Assembly: GCF_904846235.1 (NCBI RefSeq)
Contig: NZ_CAJGZN010000007.1
Location: forward strand, 114,053 to 178,052
Length of the DNA: 64,000 nt
Origin: Psychrobacter immobilis
GTDB lineage: Bacteria; Pseudomonadota; Gammaproteobacteria; Pseudomonadales; Moraxellaceae
Direction: 5' to 3'
In this document: positions 54,447 to 64,000 of the stretch, one piece after another
Position numbering within the stretch: position 1 is the first letter of the stretch
How the letters are laid out: every line of letters begins with the position of its first letter
Translations under genes and position numbers: made by a program
The notes under the pieces: model-generated
What the model was told of the DNA's origin: nothing
The model's database searches: none
Seen by the model: only the letters and a program-made list of their open reading frames with translations

Positions 54447-55955
54447 ATGATGACTCATTTTATGCAAAAAAAGGTGTTAGGCGTTTGCCTTGTAATTGCG
54501 CTGCTAGAGGGTTTTGCCGGTTTGGGCATTGAGATTTATGCCATTCGTATCTCCGCCACTTATATCGGCGCGTCCATCTCGATTACTGGCGTCATCCTCG
54601 CGATGGTACTGATCGCCATTGCCGTGGGTTACTGGTATGGCGGGCGCCTCTCGCAAGATATTCACACCCCAAGACAAGCGCTGCTCAAGGCCGGACACGT
54701 TTTATCCTTATCGGCTATCTCTCATGCTATCGCCTGTATTATCCAATTGCCATTGCTTGCCGCCATGACCGCTAGTATTGATAGTCCGATTATCGCCGCC
54801 ATCGGCATTGGGCTATTATTCGGGGTAGGGCTAGCGTTTGGCTCGACCGCTATTCCGCTAATTACCCAGTTTTTATCTTTAAAGTATGAAAATCATGACG
54901 GCGTTGATGCTGGCAAGAACGCTGGGATGATGGTGGCGATTACTACTGTCGGTAGCGTGCTTGGCTCGACGCTGACGCCGATATTGTTATTGCCTTATAT
55001 TGGCCTAATGAGTAGCCTCGCGTTATTTATCGCCGCTTTAGCCATTAGCGCTTATTTATGTACGCGCTTAGCAGTGCAAGTTGAGAGTGATGAGCCGCTA
55101 AGTCTATCGACCCATCGCAGCAATTATAGCCTTGCGCTGGCGGCAGTCGTGGTGACTTTGACCTTTATCTTTGTCAATAAAGTCGATACTGGCTATCAGA
55201 CTGCGACAAACGCTTGGTTTATTAAACAAACCGTCATCGACAAGCAATTAGCGGTGACTATTACCGATAAACCCGGGCAGACGACCAGTAGCTGCTGGCT
55301 CTATCTCGCCAAAAAGAACTGCCACTGGTACGGCAAGATCACTGTCGAAACCATTGATAATATCAAACCTGAGACTTTAGTCTTCCTTGGCGGGGCAGGG
55401 ATGGGCACCCCTAGCGAAGTGGCGCACCACAACCCGAATATGGCGCTGACGGTTATCGACATTGATAAGGGGTTACCCGACATTGTAGAAGCGCACTTCT
55501 TAAAAGCACCAATCGCGCCCAATATTAAGTTCATCGGTGATGATGCGCGTGGCTATTTAACCCGTCATCGTGACGCCAGCTATGACTTTATGCTGATTGA
55601 TGCCTTTCAAGGGCGTCATGTGGCAGGGAACTTGTACACTATTGAAGCACTACGCCAGTTTCAGGACAACAGTAGCTATATTATGGCTAATATGATCGGC
55701 AAGGCCAACGCAGAGCATGGCTATAGCCAAACGCTATTTAACAACTGGCATGAGGTATTCGGTGATGACGCTTATATCCTCACTAAGACGACAACGAATC
55801 CAAATAATAGCGAAGCGATACAGAACATCATGCTTTGCAATTTTCAATGTTCAGGTAGCGTCAAGCTTGCGCAAGTAGCGTTTTTTAACCCCTCGCAAGC
55901 GCTACACACCGATGATGTGCCGAGGTTGGATCGGTATTATTATCGGGCGATGTAG
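54447..55955 (+). CDS. Membrane protein fused to a spermidine-synthase-like domain
   Basis: A 502-residue protein. The N-terminal half has about seven to eight hydrophobic helices (residues 10-235; GFAGLGIEIYAIRISATYIGAS, TTVGSVLGSTLTPILLLPYIG). The C-terminal half is a Rossmann domain like spermidine synthase: VFLGGAGMGTPSEVAHHNP (SAM-binding glycine loop), LTVIDIDKGLPDIV (acidic residue binding the ribose), FIGDDARGYLT and YDFMLIDAFQGRHV. Known membrane-fused SpeE-like proteins have been proposed to act as aminopropyl- or methyltransferases. The substrate is unknown. ATGs at 54447, 54450 and 54462 are possible starts. Confidence 0.8.
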   Translation: MMTHFMQKKVLGVCLVIALLEGFAGLGIEIYAIRISATYIGASISITGVILAMVLIAIAVGYWYGGRLSQDIHTPRQALLKAGHVLSLSAISHAIACIIQLPLLAAMTASIDSPIIAAIGIGLLFGVGLAFGSTAIPLITQFLSLKYENHDGVDAGKNAGMMVAITTVGSVLGSTLTPILLLPYIGLMSSLALFIAALAISAYLCTRLAVQVESDEPLSLSTHRSNYSLALAAVVVTLTFIFVNKVDTGYQTATNAWFIKQTVIDKQLAVTITDKPGQTTSSCWLYLAKKNCHWYGKITVETIDNIKPETLVFLGGAGMGTPSEVAHHNPNMALTVIDIDKGLPDIVEAHFLKAPIAPNIKFIGDDARGYLTRHRDASYDFMLIDAFQGRHVAGNLYTIEALRQFQDNSSYIMANMIGKANAEHGYSQTLFNNWHEVFGDDAYILTKTTTNPNNSEAIQNIMLCNFQCSGSVKLAQVAFFNPSQALHTDDVPRLDRYYYRAM

Positions 55956-55984
55956 ATACCGCTCAATTAAATGACTTACGGCAT

Positions 55985-56014
55985 AAAAAAAGACCGCAGC
56001 AAAAGCTACGGCCT
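55985..56014 (-). terminator. Terminator after fdxA
   Basis: In the minus direction AGGCCGTAGC-TTTT-GCTGCGGTCT, a 10-bp stem with wobbles, followed by seven T residues. Confidence 0.82.
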
Positions 56015-56043
56015 AATGTATAAAGATTTTGTTTATAGCGACA

Positions 56044-56367
56044 TCACTTTTCTAAATACTGAATCTTACCTTCTACACCATCCCACTTTTCAGCTTCTGG
56101 CATTTGCCCTTTCATCTCAGTGATATTCGGCCATTTTTGCGCCAGCTCTTCATTTAACTGAGTGAACATTTCTTGGTCTTTGGGTACTTCATCTTCTGAG
56201 AAGATAGCATTGGCCGGACATTCAGGCTCGCATAGCGCGCAGTCGATGCACTCATCAGGATCGATGACTAGGAAGTTTGGGCCTTCATAAAAGCAGTCCA
56301 CAGGACAGACTTCTACACAGTCGGTGTATTTGCAAAGAATGCAGTTATCTGTAACGACAAAGGTCAT
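56044..56367 (-). CDS. fdxA: Seven-iron ferredoxin FdxA
   Basis: A 107-residue cytoplasmic ferredoxin of the Azotobacter FdI type. The first cluster region ([21 protein letters not shown]) and the second ([16 protein letters not shown]) bind a [3Fe-4S] and a [4Fe-4S] cluster. The C-terminal tail ([20 protein letters not shown]) is standard. It follows mutS on the same strand, as in Pseudomonas and Acinetobacter. Confidence 0.96.
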   Translation of the reverse strand: MTFVVTDNCILCKYTDCVEVCPVDCFYEGPNFLVIDPDECIDCALCEPECPANAIFSEDEVPKDQEMFTQLNEELAQKWPNITEMKGQMPEAEKWDGVEGKIQYLEK

Positions 56368-56573
56368 AGTGAGGTCTACCTGTTATTGGATTGGCTGATA
56401 TAGTCAATCTCTTTCAAAAGAATTATTGTGTCAGCCTTGCCTGAAGTATTACTTATACCTCTGCGCTCAGCTGCAGTGTAATTCTTTCAAATTAAATCAA
56501 CTATAAGGGCTACATAGAATAGTTGGAAAATAAAGCGTATTTTAGCGCCTTTACTACACTTTGACAATTCCCT

Positions 56574-59500
56574 TTAATGACTAATGATTTTCTTAAGATG
56601 ATAAAGTAAATCATGCGCTTGTTTGGGCGTTAAGCTATCAGGGTCAATTATGCTCAGCTCATCTTGCAAGCTAAATAGCTGATTTTGTTTTGGATTGTTC
56701 AATGTGTCTGCCGCTTGAGTAGTATGACTTACTTCTTGATTGAGAGTAGCATCATTATAACTTTCTTGCCGTTTATCCTTTACTGACTTAGCTAATTCAT
56801 TTTTATCATCAATAGTTTTTACTTTATCTACGGTTAAATGGTCTAACTGTAAGTTGTCTGCTAGATAGCGCTTAGCATCCTCTAGCACTTGGGTGGGAAT
56901 ACCAGCCATCTTTGCGACATGCAGCCCAAAGCTAGAACTCGCTGCACCATCCTTAATTTGGTGCAATAGCAATAACTGACCATCGACTTCACTGGCTGCT
57001 ACATGGACATTACGGATATCAGCATGATGCTTGCCAATATCATTTGTTAATTGTGTCAGTTCAAAATAGTGAGTGGCAAATAACGTCAGGCAGCCAATCT
57101 CGACTAGGCGATTGACACAGGCATGGGCGATGGCCAAACCGTCAGTGGTGGCAGTACCGCGACCGACTTCGTCCATTAATACCAGTGATTTATTGGTTGC
57201 TTGATTTAAGATATTGGCCGTCTCGATCATCTCTACCATAAAGGTCGATTTGCCACCAGCCAAGTCATCAGCTGATCCGATACGTGTAAAAATGCGGTCG
57301 ATATCACCAATATTCGCATGCTCAGCTGGCACAAAGCTGCCGCAATGAGCAAGCAAAACAATCAGCGCTGTTTGGCGCATATAGGTAGACTTACCACCCA
57401 TATTAGGGCCAGTAATCAGAAGCAGTCTTTCAGGGGTTTCATCACTACCTAATGAGCAATCATTGGCGACAAAGTGGTTTGTACTTAATGAATTATTACT
57501 CCTATTATTCGCATTCGTTTGATTTAATGCCGCTTCAACCACGACGTGACGACCTTGACGAATATCAATGCTGGTTTGACTTTTGGTTACTGATTCGCTT
57601 TGGTCTTTTGTATGTAGACCCATGGTTGGGCGCTGCCAGTTATACGTCATGGCAAGCTGGGCCCAATTGCTTAACACATCTAATTGGGCGATAGCCGCGC
57701 TAAGCTGTTGTAGATCAGCCAAATGTTGGTTTAGTTGATTTAAGAGTTCTTGATACAGCTGCTTTTCACGAGCCAATGCTAAGGACTGGGCACTTAGATA
57801 TTCTGTCTCGACTTCCTTTAGCTCATCAGTGATAAAGCGCTCACTACTTTTGAGCGTTTGCCGACGGATAAAGTGGGCAGGGGCATTCTTCGCCTGCATT
57901 TTGGGCAATTCAAAATAGAAGCCGCTAACTTTATTAAAGCCAACTTTTAGACTCGGTAATTGATTGTCTTGACGGGCACGCTCGACCATCTCGTCTAGCG
58001 TCGATTGAATATTGTCATGCAAATGGGTAAGGCGATCAAACTCTTCATCGTAGCCCGCTGCTAGCATTCCTCCATCGCGAATATGCGCAGGCGGTTCAAT
58101 GACAATAGCGCGTTCGATTAATTCAGCGACGGATTGAACAGCAGGTAGTTGATCTGGCAATTGCTGCATCAACATTGGTAATAGGCCAGCGTCTTCATGA
58201 CTGATACCCGATGCTGTCAATAGAGTAGTAAGCTGAGCACCACTAGCGATACCATCGGCGAGCTTGCGTAAGTCACGAGGTTTGGCACTCATTAGCCCGA
58301 TTCGACTGCTGATTCGTTCAATATCGCCAATGGTATTCAGTGTTTCTCGTAAACGTGTAACCAGTGAGCTATCTTTCAAATCCTGGTTTGACTCAATTGA
58401 GTCACTCTCTGGGCTTAGCAAACAAGTTATCGCATCTAGACGCATATTGATACGTGAATGCTGACGCAGTGGACGCTTCATTTGCTGCACGAGTAGGCGC
58501 TTTCCCATCGGGGTCTGACAATGATTCAGCACAGATATCAAAGAAGTGCCATTGCTACTAACAGGGGTAAATAGCTCGAGATTTTTCTGGCTATTGGCAT
58601 CGATAATTAGGTAGTCATCACTATACTCGACAATGAGTTGGTTCACTTGTGGTACATGGCGTTGCTGAGTCTGACGCGCATAGTGGATAAGCGCAGCGCA
58701 GCTGGTTTGTGTAAGTGGAGCCTCAGCAATACCTAATCCATCAAGACGCTGGACTTCGAACTGCTGACAAAGCGTGTCACTGGCATGCTCACGATGAAAG
58801 TCATTGGCAGCAACTTCTATAATAGGGCAGTCCAGATTTTGTCGTAACCACAGTAGCCACTCTGTATCATTGCTTCCAATGCTGCCGCCAACGCCATCAA
58901 TAAGCGCTTCACTAACGATGCATTCACTGGGCGCAAAACGTACTAATACAGTAAGCATTTGAGTTTGCAAGCCATCTATATCGCTTTTATCTGCTATCAA
59001 TGTCTGGGTAGTCAATGTACCTGCAGCCAAATCCATCTGGCTAACGGCTGCTTGTAACGTCTGGCTATTGTCTTGCGTTTTCACAGTCGCAATATCGATG
59101 GCGACCACAGTCGGCGTATGATTAGGTGCAATCAACGCGTCATCAGTAATGGTACCTGCTGTAAGTGTTTTAACTACTTCACGGCGCATGATGCTACCAG
59201 CGGCAGATTTGCTTTTATCTTTCTTTTGCTTGTCGCCCATCGCAGGGACATTGGACTTATTATCAGCGTTACCAGTTGTCGATTCGTCAATTTGTTCGCA
59301 TACAACTACTGTCTGACCAGCAGCGATCAAGCGTGCCATATAGCTATCGGCTGCATGAAACGGTACGCCCGCCATGGCTATCGTGTTGCCTGCTTTATCC
59401 GTACCACGGCGCGTCAATGTGATATCTAATATTTGCGCCGCTCGCTTAGCATCGTCAAAGAACAGCTCATAGAAGTCACCCATCCGGTACAAGAGCAATG

Positions 59501-59675
59501 CTTGTGGATAGTTGGCTTTCATGGTTAGATATTGCACCATCATCGGCGTATGGTCTGCTAGGTTATAAACGGCATTGCCTATACTTAAGCAGTCAGAGGT
59601 CTCTTGTTTTGATAAGGGTTTTTCTGATGAATTAGGATTTGACGACTGATTTTGTCCAGATGGCTTTACGGTCAT
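56574..59675 (-). CDS. mutS: DNA mismatch repair protein MutS
   Basis: MutS recognises mismatches and starts methyl-directed repair. The 1033-residue protein has the mismatch-binding domain ([30 protein letters not shown]; the Phe-x-Glu wedge lies in DFYELF), the core with lever and clamp ([16 protein letters not shown]) and the ATPase ([43 protein letters not shown]). It is about 170 residues longer than usual: extra segments occur near [13 protein letters not shown], before the Walker A ([14 protein letters not shown]) and in the C-terminal linker. I start it at the ATG at 59675 ([10 protein letters not shown]); the frame is open to 59786, but those residues are AT-rich translation without similarity. 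Confidence 0.96.
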   Translation of the reverse strand: MTVKPSGQNQSSNPNSSEKPLSKQETSDCLSIGNAVYNLADHTPMMVQYLTMKANYPQALLLYRMGDFYELFFDDAKRAAQILDITLTRRGTDKAGNTIAMAGVPFHAADSYMARLIAAGQTVVVCEQIDESTTGNADNKSNVPAMGDKQKKDKSKSAAGSIMRREVVKTLTAGTITDDALIAPNHTPTVVAIDIATVKTQDNSQTLQAAVSQMDLAAGTLTTQTLIADKSDIDGLQTQMLTVLVRFAPSECIVSEALIDGVGGSIGSNDTEWLLWLRQNLDCPIIEVAANDFHREHASDTLCQQFEVQRLDGLGIAEAPLTQTSCAALIHYARQTQQRHVPQVNQLIVEYSDDYLIIDANSQKNLELFTPVSSNGTSLISVLNHCQTPMGKRLLVQQMKRPLRQHSRINMRLDAITCLLSPESDSIESNQDLKDSSLVTRLRETLNTIGDIERISSRIGLMSAKPRDLRKLADGIASGAQLTTLLTASGISHEDAGLLPMLMQQLPDQLPAVQSVAELIERAIVIEPPAHIRDGGMLAAGYDEEFDRLTHLHDNIQSTLDEMVERARQDNQLPSLKVGFNKVSGFYFELPKMQAKNAPAHFIRRQTLKSSERFITDELKEVETEYLSAQSLALAREKQLYQELLNQLNQHLADLQQLSAAIAQLDVLSNWAQLAMTYNWQRPTMGLHTKDQSESVTKSQTSIDIRQGRHVVVEAALNQTNANNRSNNSLSTNHFVANDCSLGSDETPERLLLITGPNMGGKSTYMRQTALIVLLAHCGSFVPAEHANIGDIDRIFTRIGSADDLAGGKSTFMVEMIETANILNQATNKSLVLMDEVGRGTATTDGLAIAHACVNRLVEIGCLTLFATHYFELTQLTNDIGKHHADIRNVHVAASEVDGQLLLLHQIKDGAASSSFGLHVAKMAGIPTQVLEDAKRYLADNLQLDHLTVDKVKTIDDKNELAKSVKDKRQESYNDATLNQEVSHTTQAADTLNNPKQNQLFSLQDELSIIDPDSLTPKQAHDLLYHLKKIISH

Positions 59676-60130
59676 GCAGAGTCTCTTATAGTGCTTTAAT
59701 GGGTTGTAATGAGTATTTTGTGATAGAGATACTAAAGGGTTATTTATCTTATATATGAGTTTGATAGATAGCTTTGGCTTTATCAATATGCCAGTTACTT
59801 ATAGATAAATGGCTCCACGACAAATTTTGAGCCAAGATGCAGTGGTAGCAAACGTACAAAAATCAAACCGCGACAAACAAATAAAGTCGCTGAAAAAGCT
59901 AAGAAATTTAAGAAGGTATTCGCTATTTTAACACGTCCTACTAGGTTTTTACTGTGGCAAATATCTACTCGCTGCCCTTGTATCCATCAGCGTCATAACC
60001 ATATATAATGACGGCACACTTAATTGGGCGATACTAAATTAGGTAGTACTTAGTCGGGTGATGACAAGGCAGAGAGCTAAGCTTTGGCTAATGCGCACTA
60101 ATTATCGAATATTCCATAGGTCAAAAAATT
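59676..60130. other. Divergent intergenic region between mutS and secA
   Basis: No RNA gene, repeat or clear promoter was found in these 455 bases. No secM-like leader gene is evident upstream of secA. Confidence 0.3.
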
Positions 60131-62932
60131 ATGTTATCAAAGATTATAGGCAGTGTGGTTGGCACCAAAAATGACCGCGAATTAAAACGCATGCGTAAAG
60201 TGGTCAGCAAGATCAACGCACGAGAGGCTGAAATACAAGCCCTGTCTGATGAGCAACTACAACAAAAAACTGAAGAATTTAAAGCCAGACATCAAAAAGG
60301 CGAAAGCTTAGATGCATTATTGCCAGAGGCATTTGCCGTCTGCCGCGAAGCATCATTACGTGTCAACGGCATGCGTCACTATGACGTGCAGCTGATCGGT
60401 GGTATCACCTTGCACGAAGGCAAAATCGCTGAGATGAAAACTGGTGAAGGTAAAACCCTAATGGGAACCTTGGCCATGTATCTGAACGCAATTAGTGGTA
60501 AAGGCGTGCATTTGGTCACGGTCAACGATTATTTGGCTGCGCGTGATGCTGAGCTAAACCGTCCGTTGTTTGGGTTTTTGGGTATGACTGTTGGTGTGAT
60601 TTACTCACAGCAGCCGCCACAAGAAAAAATCGAAGCTTATCAAGCTGACATTACCTATGGTACCAATAACGAATACGGCTTCGATTATCTGCGCGATAAC
60701 ATGGTGTTTAGTCTTGCTGAGAAAAAACAGCGCCCGTTAAACTTTTGTATTATCGATGAAATTGACTCAATCTTGATTGATGAAGCTCGTACGCCGCTTA
60801 TTATCTCGGGTCAAGCTGAAGATTCATCACGCATGTACGCGTTGATTAATACGATTATTCCTGTGCTGATTCGTTCAAAAGACGAAGAAGCAAACAAGAA
60901 TAACGAAGAAGAAGACTTCTGGATTGATGAAAAAAATCGCCAGATTGAGATCAGCGAAAAAGGCTATGAAAAAATCGAGCGCTTCTTAATCGAAGTGGGC
61001 GAGCTGGGTGAAAACGAAAGCTTATATAGCCCAAGTCGTTTGCCACTTTTGGCTCACGTTCAAGCTGCCATTCGTGCGCATCATGTGTTTGTCAAAAACG
61101 TTCACTATATCGTGGATGAAGGCGAAGTGGTCATCGTTGATGAAAATACAGGCCGTACCATGCCTGGTCGTCGCTGGTCAGAAGGCTTGCATCAAGCAGT
61201 AGAAGCGAAAGAAAACGTTGAGATCCAAGCAGAGAACCAAACGCTTGCCACCACGACCTTCCAGAACTACTTCCGTCTATATGACAAGTTATCTGGTATG
61301 ACGGGTACCGCTGATACTGAAGCTGCTGAGTTCAAATCTACTTACGATCTAGATGTCATTGTGATTCCAACGCATGAGCCAATTGCTCGTATCGATATGG
61401 ATGACCAGATTTTCCTAACCAAGTTAGGCAAATACAAAGGCATCATTCGCGAAATTAAAGAAATTCAAGCCAAAGGCGCGCCAGTACTGGTTGGTACAGC
61501 GACGATTGAGGCCAGTGAAGAATTGTCTTACTTGCTTGATCAAGAAGGCGTTAAGCATAACGTTCTAAACGCCAAGCAGCATGAGCGTGAAGCAGAAATT
61601 ATCGCACAGGCAGGTAGTCCAAAGTCAGTCACAATCGCCACCAACATGGCAGGCCGTGGTACGGATATTATCCTTGGGGGTAACTGGCAGTCGTTTATCG
61701 AAGATATCGATGCGGTTAGCCCAGAGGAGATGCAGCGTCTAAAATCTCAATGGCAAGTCAAACATGACCAAGTCGTAGCAGCTGGTGGTTTACATATCAT
61801 CGGCTCTGAGCGCCATGAGTCACGCCGTATTGATAACCAGTTACGTGGTCGTGCTGGTCGTCAGGGTGACCCTGGTATGTCACGCTTTTTCTTATCGCTT
61901 GAAGATGATCTCATGCGTATCTTCGCAGGCGATCGTGTGGTCAATATGATGCGTGCGATGGGTCTCAAAGAAGATGAAGCCATCGAACATAAAATGGTCT
62001 CTAAATCGATCGAAAACGCCCAAGGCAAAGTTGAGAGTCGCGATTTTGATGCTCGTAAAAACCTACTGAAATACGATGATGTTGCCAATGAGCAGCGTAA
62101 AGTTATCTACGGTCAGCGTGATGATTTATTAGCAGAGATGGACTTATTAGAAGCCATCGAAGTGATGCATCATGAAGTATATAACGCGATGATCAATCAG
62201 TTTATTCCGCCTGGCTCTATTGATGACCAGTGGAATATTGACGGCTTAGAAGACGAGTTAGAAGACGAGTTCAAAATCTCGATGCCGATTAACGATTGGT
62301 TAGATGAAGATCGCCGTCTGGATGAAGAAGGGCTGCGTGAGAAAATCGTTCAAACGGCGATAGATCGTTATCACAGTCGCCGTGAGCAGATGGGTGAAAA
62401 AGACGCCGCTCAGCTTGAGCGTCATTTCATGCTACAGAGTCTAGATAAGCATTGGAAAGAGCATTTAACGCAAATGGATCAGCTACGCAAAGGTATTCAT
62501 CTGCGGGGTTATGCACAGAAAAACCCTGAGCAGGAATACAAGCGTGAGTCGTTTGAATTGTTCCAGATGATGCTTGGTGCAATTAAGTCTGAGACCGTAC
62601 AAGACTTGTCACGTGTTCACATCCCAACCAAAGAAGAACTGGAAGCATTAGAAATTCAGCAACGTGAGAACGCTGCCCATATGCAAATGCAGTTTGAGCA
62701 TGACGATGTAGATAACTTGGATAGCAATGCGAGTGGTTCAGCTGCTCAGCCGCAACCACAAAGCCGCACTCTAAACAGCAGTGCTGCGGCAGCTGGCGTT
62801 GGTGCTGCTATAGCAGGTAACGGTAGTAATGCTAACGAACCAAATCCATATGTAGGTATGAATATCAGTCGTAATGCAGCGTGTCCTTGTGGATCAGGTC
62901 TTAAATACAAGCAGTGTCATGGTAAAATCTAG
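60131..62932 (+). CDS. secA: Preprotein translocase ATPase SecA
   Basis: SecA drives post-translational export through SecYEG. The 933-residue protein has the nucleotide-binding motif MKTGEGKT (about residue 105), [11 protein letters not shown], and the DEAD-type [21 protein letters not shown]. The peptide-crosslinking domain follows, then the second ATPase fold ([39 protein letters not shown]) and the C-terminal zinc SEC-C motif [13 protein letters not shown], which binds SecB. A glutamine/alanine-rich linker precedes this tail. Length is normal for Gammaproteobacteria. Confidence 0.97.
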   Translation: MLSKIIGSVVGTKNDRELKRMRKVVSKINAREAEIQALSDEQLQQKTEEFKARHQKGESLDALLPEAFAVCREASLRVNGMRHYDVQLIGGITLHEGKIAEMKTGEGKTLMGTLAMYLNAISGKGVHLVTVNDYLAARDAELNRPLFGFLGMTVGVIYSQQPPQEKIEAYQADITYGTNNEYGFDYLRDNMVFSLAEKKQRPLNFCIIDEIDSILIDEARTPLIISGQAEDSSRMYALINTIIPVLIRSKDEEANKNNEEEDFWIDEKNRQIEISEKGYEKIERFLIEVGELGENESLYSPSRLPLLAHVQAAIRAHHVFVKNVHYIVDEGEVVIVDENTGRTMPGRRWSEGLHQAVEAKENVEIQAENQTLATTTFQNYFRLYDKLSGMTGTADTEAAEFKSTYDLDVIVIPTHEPIARIDMDDQIFLTKLGKYKGIIREIKEIQAKGAPVLVGTATIEASEELSYLLDQEGVKHNVLNAKQHEREAEIIAQAGSPKSVTIATNMAGRGTDIILGGNWQSFIEDIDAVSPEEMQRLKSQWQVKHDQVVAAGGLHIIGSERHESRRIDNQLRGRAGRQGDPGMSRFFLSLEDDLMRIFAGDRVVNMMRAMGLKEDEAIEHKMVSKSIENAQGKVESRDFDARKNLLKYDDVANEQRKVIYGQRDDLLAEMDLLEAIEVMHHEVYNAMINQFIPPGSIDDQWNIDGLEDELEDEFKISMPINDWLDEDRRLDEEGLREKIVQTAIDRYHSRREQMGEKDAAQLERHFMLQSLDKHWKEHLTQMDQLRKGIHLRGYAQKNPEQEYKRESFELFQMMLGAIKSETVQDLSRVHIPTKEELEALEIQQRENAAHMQMQFEHDDVDNLDSNASGSAAQPQPQSRTLNSSAAAAGVGAAIAGNGSNANEPNPYVGMNISRNAACPCGSGLKYKQCHGKI

Positions 62933-62993
62933 TCGTTCGTCATGGCAAGTTAATAGTTATGTATTGAACTGCTATTAGAGACAGCCTTTACCT

Positions 62994-63030
62994 GAAAAAG
63001 CCCTTATCTTAAGTAGATAGGGGCTTTTTC
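62994..63030. terminator. Terminator after secA
   Basis: GAAAAAGCCCTTATCT (62994-63009) pairs with AGATAGGGGCTTTTTC (63015-63030) with one wobble and a 5-base loop. The symmetrical A/T flanks allow it to work in both directions. Confidence 0.88.
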
Positions 63031-63173
63031 ATATCTGTTAGATAACTTATGCAAACTTAAAACTTGCTAGATTGAGACCAACGAACACTTTGTATTGATT
63101 ACTTACAAATTCAGCATAGGCGTGAATTTATGGACACGCTATAGTGTTTAACATATTTATTTGGGAGAGTATC

Positions 63174-63707
63174 ATGAGTGTAGAATTCTTAAAAAAAGTA
63201 CGCAGCTCAGTAGTTTTAACAAGTTTGTTGGCTGGCGCCTTGACGGTCAGTGCTTGTCAGCAACAGTCAGAGCCGGAGTCGGGCATGGAAGAGGGTGCTA
63301 ATACAGAAGAGTCCGTTCCAATGTCAGCGGAGCCTGCTGAACCTAGTGATGTCGTCGTCGATACCGAAGACGCTTCACTTAACGAAGTAGAAGGTGATAC
63401 CACCGCTTCAGTAAACAGCGGTGTGATGCAGATGTCGTATCTATGTACACCTGAACTAAAAGTTGAGGCGACTTATAAAGAAGATGCCAATCAAGTTGTT
63501 GTTGCGACCGATATGGGTACAGTAACGTTGAACCAAACCAATGAAGGTAGTAATCCTGAAGTGTTTGAAGTGGCGACCGCAATTGATGGTGGTCAAGGCT
63601 TCACACAGTGGCGCGTAGGGCATGAAGCTCGTAAAACTGGCGTCATGCGTACTGCTGGTGCAGATGAGTCAAATGTGAATACATTCGAGTGTAATGAAGC
63701 CTCATAG
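63174..63707 (+). CDS. Lipoprotein with a C-terminal MliC-like domain
   Basis: A 177-residue lipoprotein with signal and lipobox (GALTVSAC). An acidic Glu/Ser/Ala-rich linker covers about residues 35-85, followed by a domain resembling MliC/PliC lysozyme inhibitors: MSYLCTPELKVEATYKEDAN, VVVATDMGTVTLNQ and a final Cys (NTFECNEAS) that could pair with the first. MliC proteins protect peptidoglycan from host C-type lysozyme. The assignment is by pattern only, and the usual Ser/Lys inhibitory loop is not obvious. GGGAGAG lies upstream of the ATG at 63174; an in-frame GTG at 63144 is less likely. Confidence 0.68.
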   Translation: MSVEFLKKVRSSVVLTSLLAGALTVSACQQQSEPESGMEEGANTEESVPMSAEPAEPSDVVVDTEDASLNEVEGDTTASVNSGVMQMSYLCTPELKVEATYKEDANQVVVATDMGTVTLNQTNEGSNPEVFEVATAIDGGQGFTQWRVGHEARKTGVMRTAGADESNVNTFECNEAS

Positions 63708-63742
63708 TTGGTCTTCAATACTGAGTAAGTAATAGGCATTAG

Positions 63743-63773
63743 AAAAAGCAACGCTAAGATAGCGTTGCTTTTT
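63743..63773. terminator. Strong bidirectional terminator
   Basis: AAAAAGCAACGCTA (63743-63756) pairs perfectly with TAGCGTTGCTTTTT (63760-63773), loop of three bases. Confidence 0.92.
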
Positions 63774-63946
63774 CATGTTGTGAAATAATCTTTATCAATC
63801 ATACAATTTTATAGTAACTAAACTATCAGCGCTTATTTTAACGGAGTTGTATCAGAACCATGAGCCAACAGACGGTAATCCCCCCAATAAATAAGAACAC
63901 TTACAAATAGAGATTAACTGCTAAAATACACCAGCAGGAGAATCCT

Positions 63947-64000
63947 ATGAAAAAGACACGCTTTAGCGACAACCAAATCGTCAACATCCTAAAACAAGCC
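63947..64000 (+). mobile_element. Start of an IS3-family transposase orfA (cut by window edge)
   Basis: The last 18 codons read MKKTRFSDNQIVNILKQA, the typical opening of the OrfA helix-turn-helix protein of IS3-family elements (IS407/IS51-like groups). AGGAG lies about 6 bases upstream. The left terminal repeat should lie between the terminator at 63773 and 63946, but I could not define it. Confidence 0.8.

Noticed and set aside
57452..57694. 80-codon plus-strand ORF within mutS
   Set aside because: It is antisense to a low-complexity insert of mutS and has no ribosome binding site or recognisable domain.
59676..59786. N-terminal extension of MutS
   Set aside because: The translation is Lys/Ile/Asn-rich with no similarity; the ATG at 59675 fits better.

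Overview
The window looks like chromosomal DNA of a Psychrobacter-type member of the Moraxellaceae (Gammaproteobacteria). Support: mutS next to fdxA, a wax ester synthase/DGAT, a type IV pilus minor-pilin operon followed by a sigma-54-driven pilA and a pilin-type O-oligosaccharyltransferase, type II secretion genes scattered rather than in one operon, and moderate GC. This assignment rests on gene content and motif recognition, not on a database search.

Layout. 1-7954: housekeeping genes (DUF423 protein at the left edge, rpoH, a TusA-family protein, a BepA-like M48 protease, yqeY, rpsU, two small lipoproteins one of which is a c-type cytochrome, tsaD, crcB). 7955-8947: a small AT-rich islet with one unrecognised, internally duplicated ORF between two tRNA-T-arm-like fragments. 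8948-16294: metR, polyamine ABC transporter genes potGHI (no potF), beta-carbonic anhydrase, gloA, an MscS channel and a lipid-anchored cytochrome c'. 16682-26716: ribA-hemF operon, dxs, suhB, a WS/DGAT, thiG, gspE. 26823-32171: an exported RidA-like protein, a DUF4442 protein, a MITE-like repeat, an McrBC restriction operon and a tRNA-Pro/Arg/His cluster with a near-consensus promoter. 32617-42885: an AraC regulator, an unrecognised protein, gspF, gspG, a stand-alone DsbD N-terminal-domain paralogue followed by full dsbD, pldA and a ComF-like phosphoribosyltransferase.

43211-54225 is a type IV pilus region: fimT-pilV-pilW-pilX-pilY1 and two pilE-type minor pilins with overlapping or abutting genes, then a sigma-54 promoter with pilA, a Wzy_C-type ligase (candidate pilin O-oligosaccharyltransferase), and a second pilin behind its own sigma-54-like promoter. 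Inside the ligase gene GC rises abruptly, which suggests a recombination junction. 54447-63707: a membrane-fused spermidine-synthase-like protein, fdxA, mutS, secA and an MliC-like lipoprotein. The right edge cuts into an IS3-family orfA.

The most interesting parts are the pilA / ligase / second-pilin cassette (two sigma-54 promoters, a hairpin overlapping the ligase start, a composition break), the mcrBC operon next to tRNAs and a MITE-like element, the duplicated DsbD N-domain, and the islet at 8.0-8.9 kb. I saw no CRISPR array and no rRNA gene.
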